Shown: one piece after another, positions 55,428 to 63,897 of the stretch | Position numbering within the stretch: position 1 is the first letter of the stretch | Layout: each line of letters begins with the position of its first letter | NCBI RefSeq assembly: GCF_965214215.1 | Contig: NZ_CBDCBD010000002.1 | Span: 1-64,000 of the forward strand | Reading direction: 5' to 3' | From: Poriferisodalis sp965214215 | GTDB lineage: Bacteria; Actinomycetota; Acidimicrobiia; Acidimicrobiales; Poriferisodalaceae | DNA length: 64,000 nt | Made by a program: the position numbers and the translations under genes | The notes under the pieces: model-generated | What the model was told of the DNA's origin: nothing | Database searches by the model: none | Seen by the model: the letters and a program-made list of their open reading frames with translations, nothing else

Positions 55428-56720
55428 GTGAGCACCTGGGCCGAGCCGTATCTGGAGGACCTCGGTCCTGACGACGCCAACATCTCCGACCACGACGTCT
55501 GGGCTCAGGGCGTCCCCCACGCCGCCTTCGCCCGTATGCGACGCGAGGAACCCGTCGCCTGGGTGGACGAGATTGACGGGCGGGGCTACTGGGCCGTCAC
55601 CAAGTATGACGATGCGTTCCGCATCAGCCGCGACACCGAGACATTCACCTCCGCGCAGGGCATCCGGCTCGAGGACATGGCGCCCGACGAGCTCGAAGCG
55701 CGCACAACGATGATGGAGATGGATCCACCCGAGCACACGCGGTACCGCCGCTTGGTGAGCCGCGGGTTCACGCCTCGGGTGGTCAACACCTACGAGGCAG
55801 CCATCCGGGGTCTTGCCTGCGAGGTGCTGGACCGGGCACTGACCACCGATCGCTTCGACTTCGTCACCGAAGTGGCGACGGAGCTGCCGATGCGCATGCT
55901 GGGCCGGATGCTGGGGACCAGCGACGATGACGGTCACCAACTCGTCGAGTGGGGTGATGCACTGCTCGGCAATACCGATCCCGACTTCACCGACTTTCCC
56001 GTCGGGCTCGTCGACACCGACGAGTTCCGCTTCATGCCGTTTCGCAGCCCGGCAACGGTGGAGATCTTCGAATACGCGGCACAGCAGGCCGCTCAGCGGC
56101 GCGTGTGCCCGACTTCCGACGTGATCAGCCAGCTGCTGGCCCCCACCACCGATGGCACGCCGCTGACCGATCTCGAGTTCAAGAACTTCTTCACACTGCT
56201 CATCGCGGCCGGCAACGACACCACTCGCTACACGATGACTCACGGGCTGTGGGTGCTGATGGCTCATCCGCACCTGTTTGACCTGTGGCGCACTGCGGTG
56301 CTGGACGGCGATGAAACGCTGACCGCGGCAGCGGTGGAGGAAGTGCTGCGTGCCAGTTCGGTCACGACGCACTTCCGGCGCACGGCGACATGTGACACCG
56401 AGATCAACGGCACCAAGGTCCGGGCTGGTGACAAGGTGGTCCTGTACTACATCAGCGCGGATCACGACGCGGACCGGTTCCCTCACCCATTCCGGTTCGA
56501 TCTGGCGCGCACCGATAACGAGCACATGGCCTTCGGTCGCAACGGACCCCATTTGTGCCTCGGCGCCTGGCTGGCCCGCATGGAGATCAAGGTCGTGTTC
56601 GAGGAGCTGCTGCGGCGGGTCGTGCGGATCGAGCAGGACGGGCCAGTGGAGCGGCTGCGCTCCAACTTCATCTCCGGCATCAAGCACCTGCCGGTGCGCG
56701 TCGTCGACCTAGCAGCATGA
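55428..56720 (+). CDS. Cytochrome P450 (second of pair)
   Basis: 430 aa from a GTG 4 bp after the first P450 stop. I-helix IAAGNDTTRYTMTHG, K-helix VEEVLRASS, heme loop FGRNGPHLCLGAWLARMEI. Related to, but clearly different from, the first enzyme, so an old duplication rather than a recent copy. Tight spacing with both neighbours points to one transcript. Confidence 0.93.
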   Translation: MSTWAEPYLEDLGPDDANISDHDVWAQGVPHAAFARMRREEPVAWVDEIDGRGYWAVTKYDDAFRISRDTETFTSAQGIRLEDMAPDELEARTTMMEMDPPEHTRYRRLVSRGFTPRVVNTYEAAIRGLACEVLDRALTTDRFDFVTEVATELPMRMLGRMLGTSDDDGHQLVEWGDALLGNTDPDFTDFPVGLVDTDEFRFMPFRSPATVEIFEYAAQQAAQRRVCPTSDVISQLLAPTTDGTPLTDLEFKNFFTLLIAAGNDTTRYTMTHGLWVLMAHPHLFDLWRTAVLDGDETLTAAAVEEVLRASSVTTHFRRTATCDTEINGTKVRAGDKVVLYYISADHDADRFPHPFRFDLARTDNEHMAFGRNGPHLCLGAWLARMEIKVVFEELLRRVVRIEQDGPVERLRSNFISGIKHLPVRVVDLAA

Positions 56721-56744
56721 TGCTCGCCGGATGAGGAAGCGCAC

Positions 56745-57443
56745 GTGAGAGCCCTGGTCGTCACCCACGAGAAGACATCGCGGCCCGGATTCGTCGGTGA
56801 TCGCCTGGCCGAACGGGGCGTCGATCTGGCTGTCCACGTGATGGTGCCCGACAACACGCGGCCGGCCGACTTCTGTCCGTTGCCGGCCGAAGACTTCGAA
56901 GTGCTCGTCGTGACGGGTTCGTATTGGTCGGTCTACGAGGACGCCATCGAACCGTGGATCGGCGCGGAGCTGGATCTCATACGCCGTTCTCATGAGCGCG
57001 GCACGCCGGTGCTGGGCATCTGCTTCGGCGGTCAGGCGCTGGCAGCGGCGCTCGGCGGATCGGTGGACCGCTCCCCCGAGACGGAGATCGGCTGGTACCG
57101 GATCTCGCCGCCCGACGGCGTCGACCTGCCGATCTCGACCGGTCCGTGGATGGAGTGGCACCACGATCGCTTTCACCTACCCGACGGGGCCGAGTTGCTC
57201 GCCAGCACCGACATCTGCCCGCAGCTCTTTCGAATGGGCCGCAGCGTGGGCACCCAGTTCCATCCCGAGATCAACGTGGAGCTCGCCAGCGAGTGGCTCT
57301 GGGCGGCCAGCGACGACTACCTCGAATCGGTCGGCGTAGTTCGCGAGAAGATCCTGGCCGCCGTGAAGCGCAACGAGGCCGCGAACCGCCGCAATTGCTT
57401 CGACCTCGTCGACTGGTTCCTCGACGACGTGGCCCAGTCCTAG
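56745..57443 (+). CDS. Class I glutamine amidotransferase-like hydrolase
   Basis: 232 aa. Catalytic Cys in GICFGGQALAAALGG (about 90), His and Glu in GTQFHPEIN. VVTGSYWSVYED forms the oxyanion wall. No synthetase domain is attached. GAGGAAG precedes the GTG start. In amine-degradation clusters such as aniline atdA1-A2, a stand-alone protein of this class occurs beside the GS-like ligase; cleavage of a gamma-glutamyl bond is therefore a reasonable proposal, not proof. Confidence 0.85.
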   Translation: MRALVVTHEKTSRPGFVGDRLAERGVDLAVHVMVPDNTRPADFCPLPAEDFEVLVVTGSYWSVYEDAIEPWIGAELDLIRRSHERGTPVLGICFGGQALAAALGGSVDRSPETEIGWYRISPPDGVDLPISTGPWMEWHHDRFHLPDGAELLASTDICPQLFRMGRSVGTQFHPEINVELASEWLWAASDDYLESVGVVREKILAAVKRNEAANRRNCFDLVDWFLDDVAQS

Positions 57444-57460
57444 CCGAAGGGCTCGGCGCT

Positions 57461-58345
57461 CTAGCCGGCGAGGCGTTCGCTGAGATACTCGGCGACTCGG
57501 GAAATGCCCTCGTCGGCCTCGGGGAAGAGGCCGGCCATCGAGTGCCAGACGTGGATCATCTCGGGCCATACCTCGAGGGTCACGTCGACGCCGGCGGTGC
57601 GGGCCTTGTGAGCGAGTCGCTCGCTGTCGGACAGCAGGACCTCGTCGTCGCCGCAGTGGATCAGCAACGGAGGCAGTTCTGACAGGTCGCCCTGCAGCGG
57701 CGACGCGTAGGGATCGGCGGGATCGCCGTCGGCGCCGAGGAAGACACCGGCGATGCGAGTGAGATCGTCAGCGCTCACCATGGGGTCGCGGTCAGACCGA
57801 GTGACGGCGCTCTCCCCCGTGCCGGACATGTCGACCCACGGCGAGATCGGCACGGCTGCGGCCGGCAGCGGTAGCCCAAGGTCGCGCACCTTCATGAGCG
57901 TCGACATCGTCAGCCCACCGCCTGCGGAATCGCCGGCAATGGCGATCTTGTCGGCAGCGTGGCCGCGGTCGAGCAGCCAGCGATACACCGCAACCGAGTC
58001 CTCCACCGGCGCAGGGTGGGGATGCTCGGGCGCAAGGCGGTAATCGACCGAGAGCACCGGACAGCCCAGCTTCAGGGCCAGGTTGCCAGTCAGATTCCGG
58101 TGCGAGCCGATCGACCCGGCGACGTAGCCGCCTCCGTGCACGTATTGCACGATGGCGTCGCCGGTGGTTTGGTCGGGTGTCTGCAGCTCACAGGACACAC
58201 CGTTGGCGTCGACCATTTCGCCGCTCACGCTGGCCGGAAGCGGCCGGGCCGTCAGCTCGATGCCCTTGCGCATCGCATCGATGTCCGCAGGCATGGCCTG
58301 CGACGCAATGATCTCGCGGATTCTGTAGAACGCTTCGCTCGCCAT
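57461..58345 (-). CDS. HSL-family alpha/beta hydrolase (carboxylesterase)
   Basis: 294 aa; the ATG at 58345 has AGGGAGGG 5 nt upstream. Oxyanion motif VQYVHGGGYVAGS, nucleophile GDSAGGG, acid in DDEVLLSDSE and His in EMIHVWHSM: the hormone-sensitive-lipase layout. Also LSVDYRLAPEHPHPAPVED, typical of the family. No signal peptide. Acts on short or medium esters; convergent with the amidotransferase. Confidence 0.92.
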   Translation of the reverse strand: MASEAFYRIREIIASQAMPADIDAMRKGIELTARPLPASVSGEMVDANGVSCELQTPDQTTGDAIVQYVHGGGYVAGSIGSHRNLTGNLALKLGCPVLSVDYRLAPEHPHPAPVEDSVAVYRWLLDRGHAADKIAIAGDSAGGGLTMSTLMKVRDLGLPLPAAAVPISPWVDMSGTGESAVTRSDRDPMVSADDLTRIAGVFLGADGDPADPYASPLQGDLSELPPLLIHCGDDEVLLSDSERLAHKARTAGVDVTLEVWPEMIHVWHSMAGLFPEADEGISRVAEYLSERLAG

Positions 58346-58384
58346 CGAGCCCTCCCTGCTTCGGCCCGCATCGGATTGATCCCG

Positions 58385-58394
58385 ATCGGCCGAT
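58385..58394. promoter_or_regulatory. Palindrome ATCGGCCGAT in a divergent promoter gap
   Basis: Perfect 10-bp palindrome, with further CGGAT / ATCCCG pieces just upstream, between the esterase (minus) and SDR (plus) genes. It could be half of a TetR-type operator; a palindrome this short is weak evidence in GC-rich DNA. Confidence 0.25.
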
Positions 58395-58479
58395 ACAACG
58401 TAGCCATGTTGGCGCGACGGGGCCCAGCTCAGCCTCGTAGTGTCCGCGGTGAGCGACGCGGCTCTCGGAAGGGGATCCC

Positions 58480-59274
58480 ATGCTGCTGGAGAACAAGATC
58501 GCCATCGTGACCGGCGGAGCATCAGGCATCGGCGAGGCCAGCGCGAAGCGCTTCGCTGCTGAAGGTGCGTCGGTGCTCGTGGTGGATATCCGCCGAGAGC
58601 GAGCCGAGACGGTCGCAGAGGCCATCATGGAAGACGGCGGGGAGGCGCATGGCTTCGGTGCCAACGTGGCGGAGCCTGACGACGTCAAGGCGATGGTGGC
58701 TGCGGCCGTCGACCGCTGGGGCGGCCTCGACGTGCTCTACAGCAATGCAGGCACGATCCGCCCAGGCACCGCAGTCGAGCTGGAGCCTCGTGACTGGGAC
58801 CTCGTCATGAACGTGAACGTGCGGTCGGTGTACCTGGGCGCCAAGTACGCCGTGCCCGCCATGGAGGCCCGTGGTGGCGGCTCGATCATCAATACGGCTT
58901 CAATCAGCGGCCTGCACGGCGACGGCGGATCAGTGGTGTATGCGGCGTCCAAGGCAGCGGTCATCAATCTGACGCGAGCGCTGTCCACCGATCACGCCCC
59001 CGACGGCGTTCGCGTCAATGCCATCTGCCCAGGGACCATCGAGACTCCCCCGGTGCAGCGGATGATGCAGGACCCCGCCGCGCTCGAGCGAAATCTGGCA
59101 GCGCACGCACTGCGCCGCCTCGGCCATCCCGACGAGATCGCCAGCGTCGCGACTTGGCTGGCCAGCGACGAGTCGTCATTCGTCTCCGGCGAAGCCATCG
59201 TGGTAGACGGTGGCCTGCGAGCTCAGTCGCCCCTCGGCCGCCTCGCCGATCCCCGCCCCACCCACCTCCGCTGA
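58480..59274 (+). CDS. Short-chain dehydrogenase/reductase
   Basis: 264-aa classical SDR: cofactor loop VTGGASGIGEASA, Asp after the second strand (VVDIRRE) that favours NAD over NADP, SNAGTIRPG, catalytic Ser in INTASISG and YAASKAA, C-terminal FVSGEAIVVDGG. Substrate unknown. Shares a divergent promoter region with the esterase. Confidence 0.92.
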   Translation: MLLENKIAIVTGGASGIGEASAKRFAAEGASVLVVDIRRERAETVAEAIMEDGGEAHGFGANVAEPDDVKAMVAAAVDRWGGLDVLYSNAGTIRPGTAVELEPRDWDLVMNVNVRSVYLGAKYAVPAMEARGGGSIINTASISGLHGDGGSVVYAASKAAVINLTRALSTDHAPDGVRVNAICPGTIETPPVQRMMQDPAALERNLAAHALRRLGHPDEIASVATWLASDESSFVSGEAIVVDGGLRAQSPLGRLADPRPTHLR

Positions 59275-59334
59275 GCAACAACACTCAAAGGACAACACGA
59301 CGCATGACAGCGCTGCCTGAAGCCGAAGCGGCCG

Positions 59335-59619
59335 ATGCGGGCCGCCGATGTCGTGCGTGACCACCCGCCCGCAGGCATGACCCAGGACGAGATCGACCGG
59401 GCGATCGACACGATTAGGGCGCCCTACCCTGAGCGCACTATCCGAACCTTCCAGAGCGCGCTCGCTAGCTCACCCGAGCCTGCCGAGCAGGCCGAGCAGT
59501 CCGAGCAGATAAACCGGGTCATCCGAGACCTCGGGTTGCATCCCTACGTGCCTCCCGAACCGCTCCCCGAAGTCACTCCCGACGACGTCTACTGCGTCAC
59601 CTGGCTCGCCCTCGTCTAG
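59335..59619 (+). CDS. Hypothetical small protein
   Basis: Up to 94 aa, not recognised. GMTQDEIDRAIDTIRAPYPE looks like real coding sequence and suggests a start at 59377. The C-terminus is VTPDDVYCVTWLALV. An 18-codon ORF with a better ribosome site (AGGACA before ATG 59304) ends in the overlapping frame, so a frameshift is possible. It marks the left edge of the accessory block. Confidence 0.4.
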   Translation: MRAADVVRDHPPAGMTQDEIDRAIDTIRAPYPERTIRTFQSALASSPEPAEQAEQSEQINRVIRDLGLHPYVPPEPLPEVTPDDVYCVTWLALV

Positions 59620-59677
59620 CCGGTGCGCTGCCGCTAAGGGCTGGCGAAAGACGCACGATGCGAGTCTCGCGTCGGCG

Positions 59678-60766
59678 TCATGCCCGAATCGCCGCAACGA
59701 TGTGGTGATCGTCTAGCGCCTCGGCGCCTGCGTCCGTCGCTTCTGCAAGCGCATGGTGAGTCAGCTGAAGAACCTGTCGAAGGGACTTCCCACTGTCGTA
59801 CTGATCAAAGAGCACGCGGATGGCTGAGTCCGTCACGATTTCTGTCAGCTCAGGCGGCGCCCCGAGCGAGCCTTCGTTCTCGACGTGAACGCGGGCCCGC
59901 TCCAACAGAATGCGACCAAGCTGCGCGGCGGCAGGCAACAGCGGCAACTCGATCTTGGTGTCCAAGAACGCCAGCAACTCTGATCCCCCTCTGCCCGAGT
60001 TCAGATACTGCGAGTGCATGGCGACAACGATCGCGGCTGGCAAATCGGTCATCCAACGGATCGCTTCGGTGAAGAAGCCCTTGACGATCCCCTCCTCCTC
60101 CGGGGCAGACCAGCGATCCGAGTCATCGAAGACGAATACCGGCATGAGTGCGTCTTCATGCAATGGCAGGAGACCTTGGTAGATCACCTCAATCTTCTCG
60201 GGCAACTCGATCTGTTGAGTCGTGGTGATCTGTCGGCCGATCTCTTCGGCCACCTCGGCGCTAAGCGTTCCAGCCGGCGCTCGTACAGCCACCTTGCGTA
60301 GGCGTCCGCCAGACTGCGTCACCTCGCGGCGGCTTCCGCTGGCGTGCAGGGCATCGCTGTTGTCGTTTACGACGAACTGGATGTCGCGCGCGATTTGGGA
60401 AATCACTGCATCAGCGACGCGTTCCGGGCTTGCCGCGTCCTGCATCAGGGAATGGACCGGAACAAGAATGGGATAGACGCCTTCGGCCATCGGACCGAGA
60501 ACGAAGGAAATCACGCTCGACTTGCCGCATCCGCTATCGGCGATGAGAGCAATTCGCTCGCCGCCAAGCGCTCCTTCGCGCAATCGAGTTTCGACCCGCA
60601 CACCATCACTCATGGATTCGAACTGAACGTTGTAGACACCGAGGTCGCCGAACATCGGCGTGGCGTCGAACGCATACCGCTCACGTAACAGTCGAAGCAC
60701 GGCGTGCGTCACGACAGTGCGTCCCAGCTCTGCCAGCGGCCCCACCGGTCGCAATGAGCGCGGCAC
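59678..60766 (-). CDS. AAA+-type ATPase, second gene of a pair
   Basis: 362 aa from GTG. P-loop ALIADSGCGKSSVISFVLG (about residue 75), Walker B PVFVFDDSDRW (about 215), sensor-1-like IVVAMHSQYL (about 245) and a helical lid with SGKSLRQVLQLTHHALAEA that may hold sensor 2. No recognised DNA-binding or effector domain. Follows the other ATPase by 30 bp on the same strand. The family could not be named; it resembles Orc/Cdc6- or TniB-like ATPases only in general layout. Confidence 0.7.
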   Translation of the reverse strand: MPRSLRPVGPLAELGRTVVTHAVLRLLRERYAFDATPMFGDLGVYNVQFESMSDGVRVETRLREGALGGERIALIADSGCGKSSVISFVLGPMAEGVYPILVPVHSLMQDAASPERVADAVISQIARDIQFVVNDNSDALHASGSRREVTQSGGRLRKVAVRAPAGTLSAEVAEEIGRQITTTQQIELPEKIEVIYQGLLPLHEDALMPVFVFDDSDRWSAPEEEGIVKGFFTEAIRWMTDLPAAIVVAMHSQYLNSGRGGSELLAFLDTKIELPLLPAAAQLGRILLERARVHVENEGSLGAPPELTEIVTDSAIRVLFDQYDSGKSLRQVLQLTHHALAEATDAGAEALDDHHIVAAIRA

Positions 60767-60796
60767 CGAGCCTGTGTTGCGTGCGGCTGCATCCGG

Positions 60797-61831
60797 CTAT
60801 ATCAGTCGCGACGCAGTTGCTGCCTCAAGCGGTTTTCTCACGCTATAGCCGCCCTTGGTCGCCGCGTACAGCTTGCGACGGCCCGCACGCTGGGCAGTTA
60901 CGAGACCTTCGGCCTCGAGTTGTGCCAGCACCTGCACCACTCGGCTACGGCTAACCCCCACCTCTTCCAGCAGTTGCTCGTTTCCTGCATGCGTCGGGCC
61001 ATGGTGCACGAAGGCGTCCAGCACACGAGCGGCGGTTGCCGACAAGCGTGCGCGCGCTGCGCTTTGTGCGGCCAAACGATGCGTAGCGGACTCCAAGTCC
61101 TCAGAGAGGTAGAGCTCGCGGATGACTGAGAGCGCGCGGCGAGGCGTCGACGGGGCAATGGATTCGATCGCAGGTTCCGCACGCGATCGCAGGAGCAAGC
61201 CTTCGGCGCCGGTGCCGCTCGCCGCCCGTCGCTCCACGAGTTCCTGGAGCCCATCCAGATCGAACGGTTCCAGTTCGATGACGGCATCGAAGAATGTGTC
61301 AGCCGGTGGCTCAAGCCGTGACGAGGATCCAGAAACGACCCACTGGATCGGAAGCTCCCACAAGTCATCGCGCAGTTTGCCGAAGACCTCGTGGCAGCCG
61401 TCCTTGTCCAGATCGTCCACGAGCAGCAAGTGCCCAGCGGGGGCCGGGTGTGATGTGAGTGCTGACCGCACATGTCGCAAGGGATCCACTACGACCTTGT
61501 ATTGAGTCGACGCGAATGACCCCAACGCCTCGGCGAGAGGGTTCCCTCGTTCGCGCGGCAGCGCGTTTGAGCCGGTAATCGCGCATTCGAACTGCTCGAG
61601 ACGTTCATCAAGCGTTTGTACCCCTTGAAGACGGACGTACTTGGCCCCGGAAACCTGTCGTTCGATCTGACGCAAGAACGATGTACGTCCGCTGCCAGGC
61701 GGCCCATGCACGTACGCATTCAAACCCAAGTCGAGCGCTCGGCAGACCCGTTGGAGCTCTGCATTACGATTGGCGAATAGCTGGCGATCGGCGTCTGAGG
61801 CGGAGAGCGGCCGCTGTCCCAGCAAGAGCAT
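60797..61831 (-). CDS. AAA+-type ATPase with C-terminal winged helix, first gene of a pair
   Basis: 344 aa. NRNAELQRVCRALD then P-loop YVHGPPGSGRTSFLRQIE (Arg in place of Lys before Thr), Walker B HLLLVDDLDKD, sensor-1-like QWVVSGSSSRL, sensor-2-like PSTPRRALSVIRELY, and a winged helix at about 265-335 (SATAARVLDAFVHHG, LLEEVGVSRSRVVQVLAQLE, AEGLVTAQRAGRRKLY). The order matches Orc1/Cdc6-like or archaeal-type ATPases. An inverted repeat overlaps the start codon. Probably works with the ATPase encoded next. Confidence 0.72.
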   Translation of the reverse strand: MLLLGQRPLSASDADRQLFANRNAELQRVCRALDLGLNAYVHGPPGSGRTSFLRQIERQVSGAKYVRLQGVQTLDERLEQFECAITGSNALPRERGNPLAEALGSFASTQYKVVVDPLRHVRSALTSHPAPAGHLLLVDDLDKDGCHEVFGKLRDDLWELPIQWVVSGSSSRLEPPADTFFDAVIELEPFDLDGLQELVERRAASGTGAEGLLLRSRAEPAIESIAPSTPRRALSVIRELYLSEDLESATHRLAAQSAARARLSATAARVLDAFVHHGPTHAGNEQLLEEVGVSRSRVVQVLAQLEAEGLVTAQRAGRRKLYAATKGGYSVRKPLEAATASRLI

Positions 61832-61859
61832 TTACATATCTTACAGTTAGATGTGTAAA
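61831..61859. promoter_or_regulatory. AT-rich inverted repeat over the start of the ATPase operon
   Basis: TTTACATATCT-N7-AGATGTGTAAA pairs at 10 of 11 positions and stands out in AT content. Its last base is the first base of the ATPase ATG on the minus strand. TTTACA can also serve as a -35 box. A repressor bound here would block both transcription and start; the winged-helix ATPase itself or the small HTH protein at 62112 are candidate binders. Confidence 0.6.
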
Positions 61860-62111
61860 AGAGCAAGTGACTCCAACTCGCTTATTGCCCAGGATTGCCC
61901 AAGTCGTCTGCTTCTGGCGCTACACGCTGCCTCTTCTCGCTTGGCGCCTCGTGCACGCCAACGAGTCCGTCAGTCCCGCTCTCGGCGGCGAGTGGGACAG
62001 AGCCCGATTTGACGTCCGACCTCGACACTGGAAACCTCAGGTGGGCTACTTCACACGTGTCCGCCCAATGCCGTTTCGAGACACGCTCGCGACGGGACAG
62101 CGAGGTCGTCA

Positions 62112-62366
62112 ATGAGCTACACCGAAGTAGACGTGTCAGCAGCTCGGGTTGCGATGAACAAGTACCGCGGAGAGCTTGATGGCGAGATCGCGGCTGCATT
62201 GGCGGTGGTGGGCCTCAGCGCCGAGCGGGCACACAAAGAAGCCGAGATGCGTGACGACATGATCCGGGTGGCCCGCCGATCCGGCGCCTCGCTGCGCCAG
62301 CTTGCGGAAGTATCCGGACTCGGGCGCGAGACCGTGGCCGCCATCGTCGACGCCGGCCAGTCGTAG
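62112..62366 (+). CDS. Small helix-turn-helix protein
   Basis: 84 aa. The C-terminal half, RDDMIRVARRSGASLRQLAE then VSGLGRETVAAIVDAG, reads as a helix-turn-helix. The N-terminal half is a charged helix. It is divergent from the ATPase operon with a 250-bp gap in which no other gene is visible. It may be the regulator of that operon. Confidence 0.6.
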   Translation: MSYTEVDVSAARVAMNKYRGELDGEIAAALAVVGLSAERAHKEAEMRDDMIRVARRSGASLRQLAEVSGLGRETVAAIVDAGQS

Positions 62367-62449
62367 CCCCGAATCAGGGAACCAAGCGCGGCACCGGGCC
62401 GATTCACCTTGCTGGTCGGCGATTAGCGCTGAGTTGGCGCTGGTCTGGT

Positions 62450-62947
62450 TCAGGAGGCGGCGTCGTTGTCGGTGATGAGAAAGATCATCGAGGCTTCGCA
62501 GGCCACCTGGCCATCGACACTCGCCGTGCCCGATGCCCGCCCTGCCCGTGGCGACAGCCGGTGGATCGTGGCTTCGAGGCGCAGCGTGTCGCCCGGGGCG
62601 ACTTGGCGTCGGAAGCGAGCCTTGTCGATTCCGCCGAAGAGCGCCAGCTTGCTTTCCAGCGACGACGCCGAAGCCGCGGCGAGACCGGCTGTTTGCGCAA
62701 TCGCTTCAACCATGAGGACTCCGGGCAGCGTCGGTCGGCCCGGGAAGTGACCAGCAAAGAAGTTCTCGTCGCCGCTGAGGTGCCACAGCGCGACGCAATG
62801 CTCGCCCGGCTCAAGCTCCACGATCTCATCGACGAACAGGAACGGCGCCCGGTGCGGCAGCAGCTCGTCGGGTCGAGGCAAATCAGTGTTGCTCGGCGCT
62901 TCAGATGCTGGGTCGCTCACGGGGGCGAAGCTACCGCCCGGCAGCAT
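62450..62947 (-). CDS. fabZ: 3-hydroxyacyl-ACP dehydratase FabZ
   Basis: 165 aa (156 aa from an alternative GTG at 62920; neither start has a clear ribosome site). Hot-dog fold with LLPHRAPFLFVDEIVELEPG and the catalytic GHFPGRPTLPGVLMVEAIAQ (His and Glu). Dehydrates 3-hydroxyacyl-ACP in the fatty-acid cycle. It lies apart from the fabD-F operon at 31.7-36.2 kb. Confidence 0.94.
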   Translation of the reverse strand: MLPGGSFAPVSDPASEAPSNTDLPRPDELLPHRAPFLFVDEIVELEPGEHCVALWHLSGDENFFAGHFPGRPTLPGVLMVEAIAQTAGLAAASASSLESKLALFGGIDKARFRRQVAPGDTLRLEATIHRLSPRAGRASGTASVDGQVACEASMIFLITDNDAAS

Positions 62948-63007
62948 CGAGGGGCCGGACGCAAGTTGAGCTCATCGGGCAGCCGCAAATGGCGCCCGCG
63001 CCGGCGC

Positions 63008-63484
63008 TCACTCGTCTCCGAATGTGCTCCGCTGGTAGGCGACTACGGCGGCGATTTCTGCGTCGGTGAGGATCCCGCCGAATGGGGGCATCGATCCTCG
63101 GCCCGTCCACACGACCGCCAGATGGCTCCGAACGCTGAGACGCTCGTCGATTCCGCCGAGCGCTGCGCCGACGCCGCCACTGCCATCGCTGCCGTGGCAC
63201 ACCGAGCAGCTGTCACCGAAGACCTCGCTCCCGAGTTCCACATCAGCACTGGCGAACGCCAGCTCCAGTCGGTCGAGATCGGCCTCAGTCGCGTCTGCAG
63301 CACCGCAGGCAGCGAGCCCGGCGGCGAGGACGAGCACGATGCCCGTTGCGCCGAAGAACTGCGCCACCGAGCCCACGAGCCGTGGGTTGGCGCTGTTCCC
63401 GGGTGGCTCGCAGCGACGAGAGTCTCGGGGGATTTGTGAGGACAGCGCAAGATCTGTCGGAGTGGAGCGACGCGGAAAGTTCAT
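63008..63484 (-). CDS. Membrane-anchored c-type cytochrome
   Basis: 158 aa. A hydrophobic segment GIVLVLAAGLAACG (about 48-61) ends in a lipobox-like Cys, then a mono-heme domain: CSVCHG (heme, about 93-98), GSMPPFGGILTDAEIAAVVAY with the likely Met axial ligand. The 35 residues before the hydrophobic segment are odd for a signal peptide, so a GTG start near residue 37 is possible. The ATG overlaps the stop of the next gene upstream (ATGA). Electron carrier outside the membrane; partner unknown. Confidence 0.82.
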   Translation of the reverse strand: MNFPRRSTPTDLALSSQIPRDSRRCEPPGNSANPRLVGSVAQFFGATGIVLVLAAGLAACGAADATEADLDRLELAFASADVELGSEVFGDSCSVCHGSDGSGGVGAALGGIDERLSVRSHLAVVWTGRGSMPPFGGILTDAEIAAVVAYQRSTFGDE

Positions 63485-63894
63485 CGGGTCACCCGGTGGG
63501 TGCCGACGCCGGTGTAGCGGCTCGGTGGCTCGTTCCAACGGCGCGACATCCAGTCGGCATCGCGGTAGTGAGCGTGGAAATGGTCGGGTATCTGGCGCAT
63601 CACCTGGTCCACCCTTCCGCCGTTGGGTCCAAAACGCTGCTCGCCTGCATCGATCAATCGGGCCAGCATCGCATCCAACTCCGGTGCGGGCGGTTCGGTT
63701 CCGTGCTGCTTCCAGACCACCATCGGCGTTGCGCACACCTCGCAGTCGGCCACCCAGCAGAGGTCATCCTCGAAGTACCAGTGCGTGAAGCGTGCCGCCT
63801 CGCACAGTTCGCAGTCGGGATCGAACTCGGGCGAATCCGTCTGCGAGTCACCGCAGCGTGCCGGTGAAGCAGCGTCAGGTTCGACCGCCCTCAC
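63481..63894 (-). CDS. Cys/His-rich protein, possibly HIT-like
   Basis: 137 aa. CELCEA near residue 29 and CEVCATPMVVWKQHG could bind zinc, and QIPDHFHAHYRDADW recalls the His-x-His-x-His of HIT hydrolases, but the spacing is not standard, so the assignment is weak. Coupled to the cytochrome gene by a 4-nt overlap and 3 bp downstream of trpA. Confidence 0.6.
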   Translation of the reverse strand: MRAVEPDAASPARCGDSQTDSPEFDPDCELCEAARFTHWYFEDDLCWVADCEVCATPMVVWKQHGTEPPAPELDAMLARLIDAGEQRFGPNGGRVDQVMRQIPDHFHAHYRDADWMSRRWNEPPSRYTGVGTHRVTR

Positions 63895-63897
63895 CGC

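Noticed and set aside
61882..62199. 105-codon minus-strand frame upstream of the ATPase operon
   Set aside because: No motif, Arg/Ser-rich, and it overlaps the start of the better supported HTH gene on the other strand.
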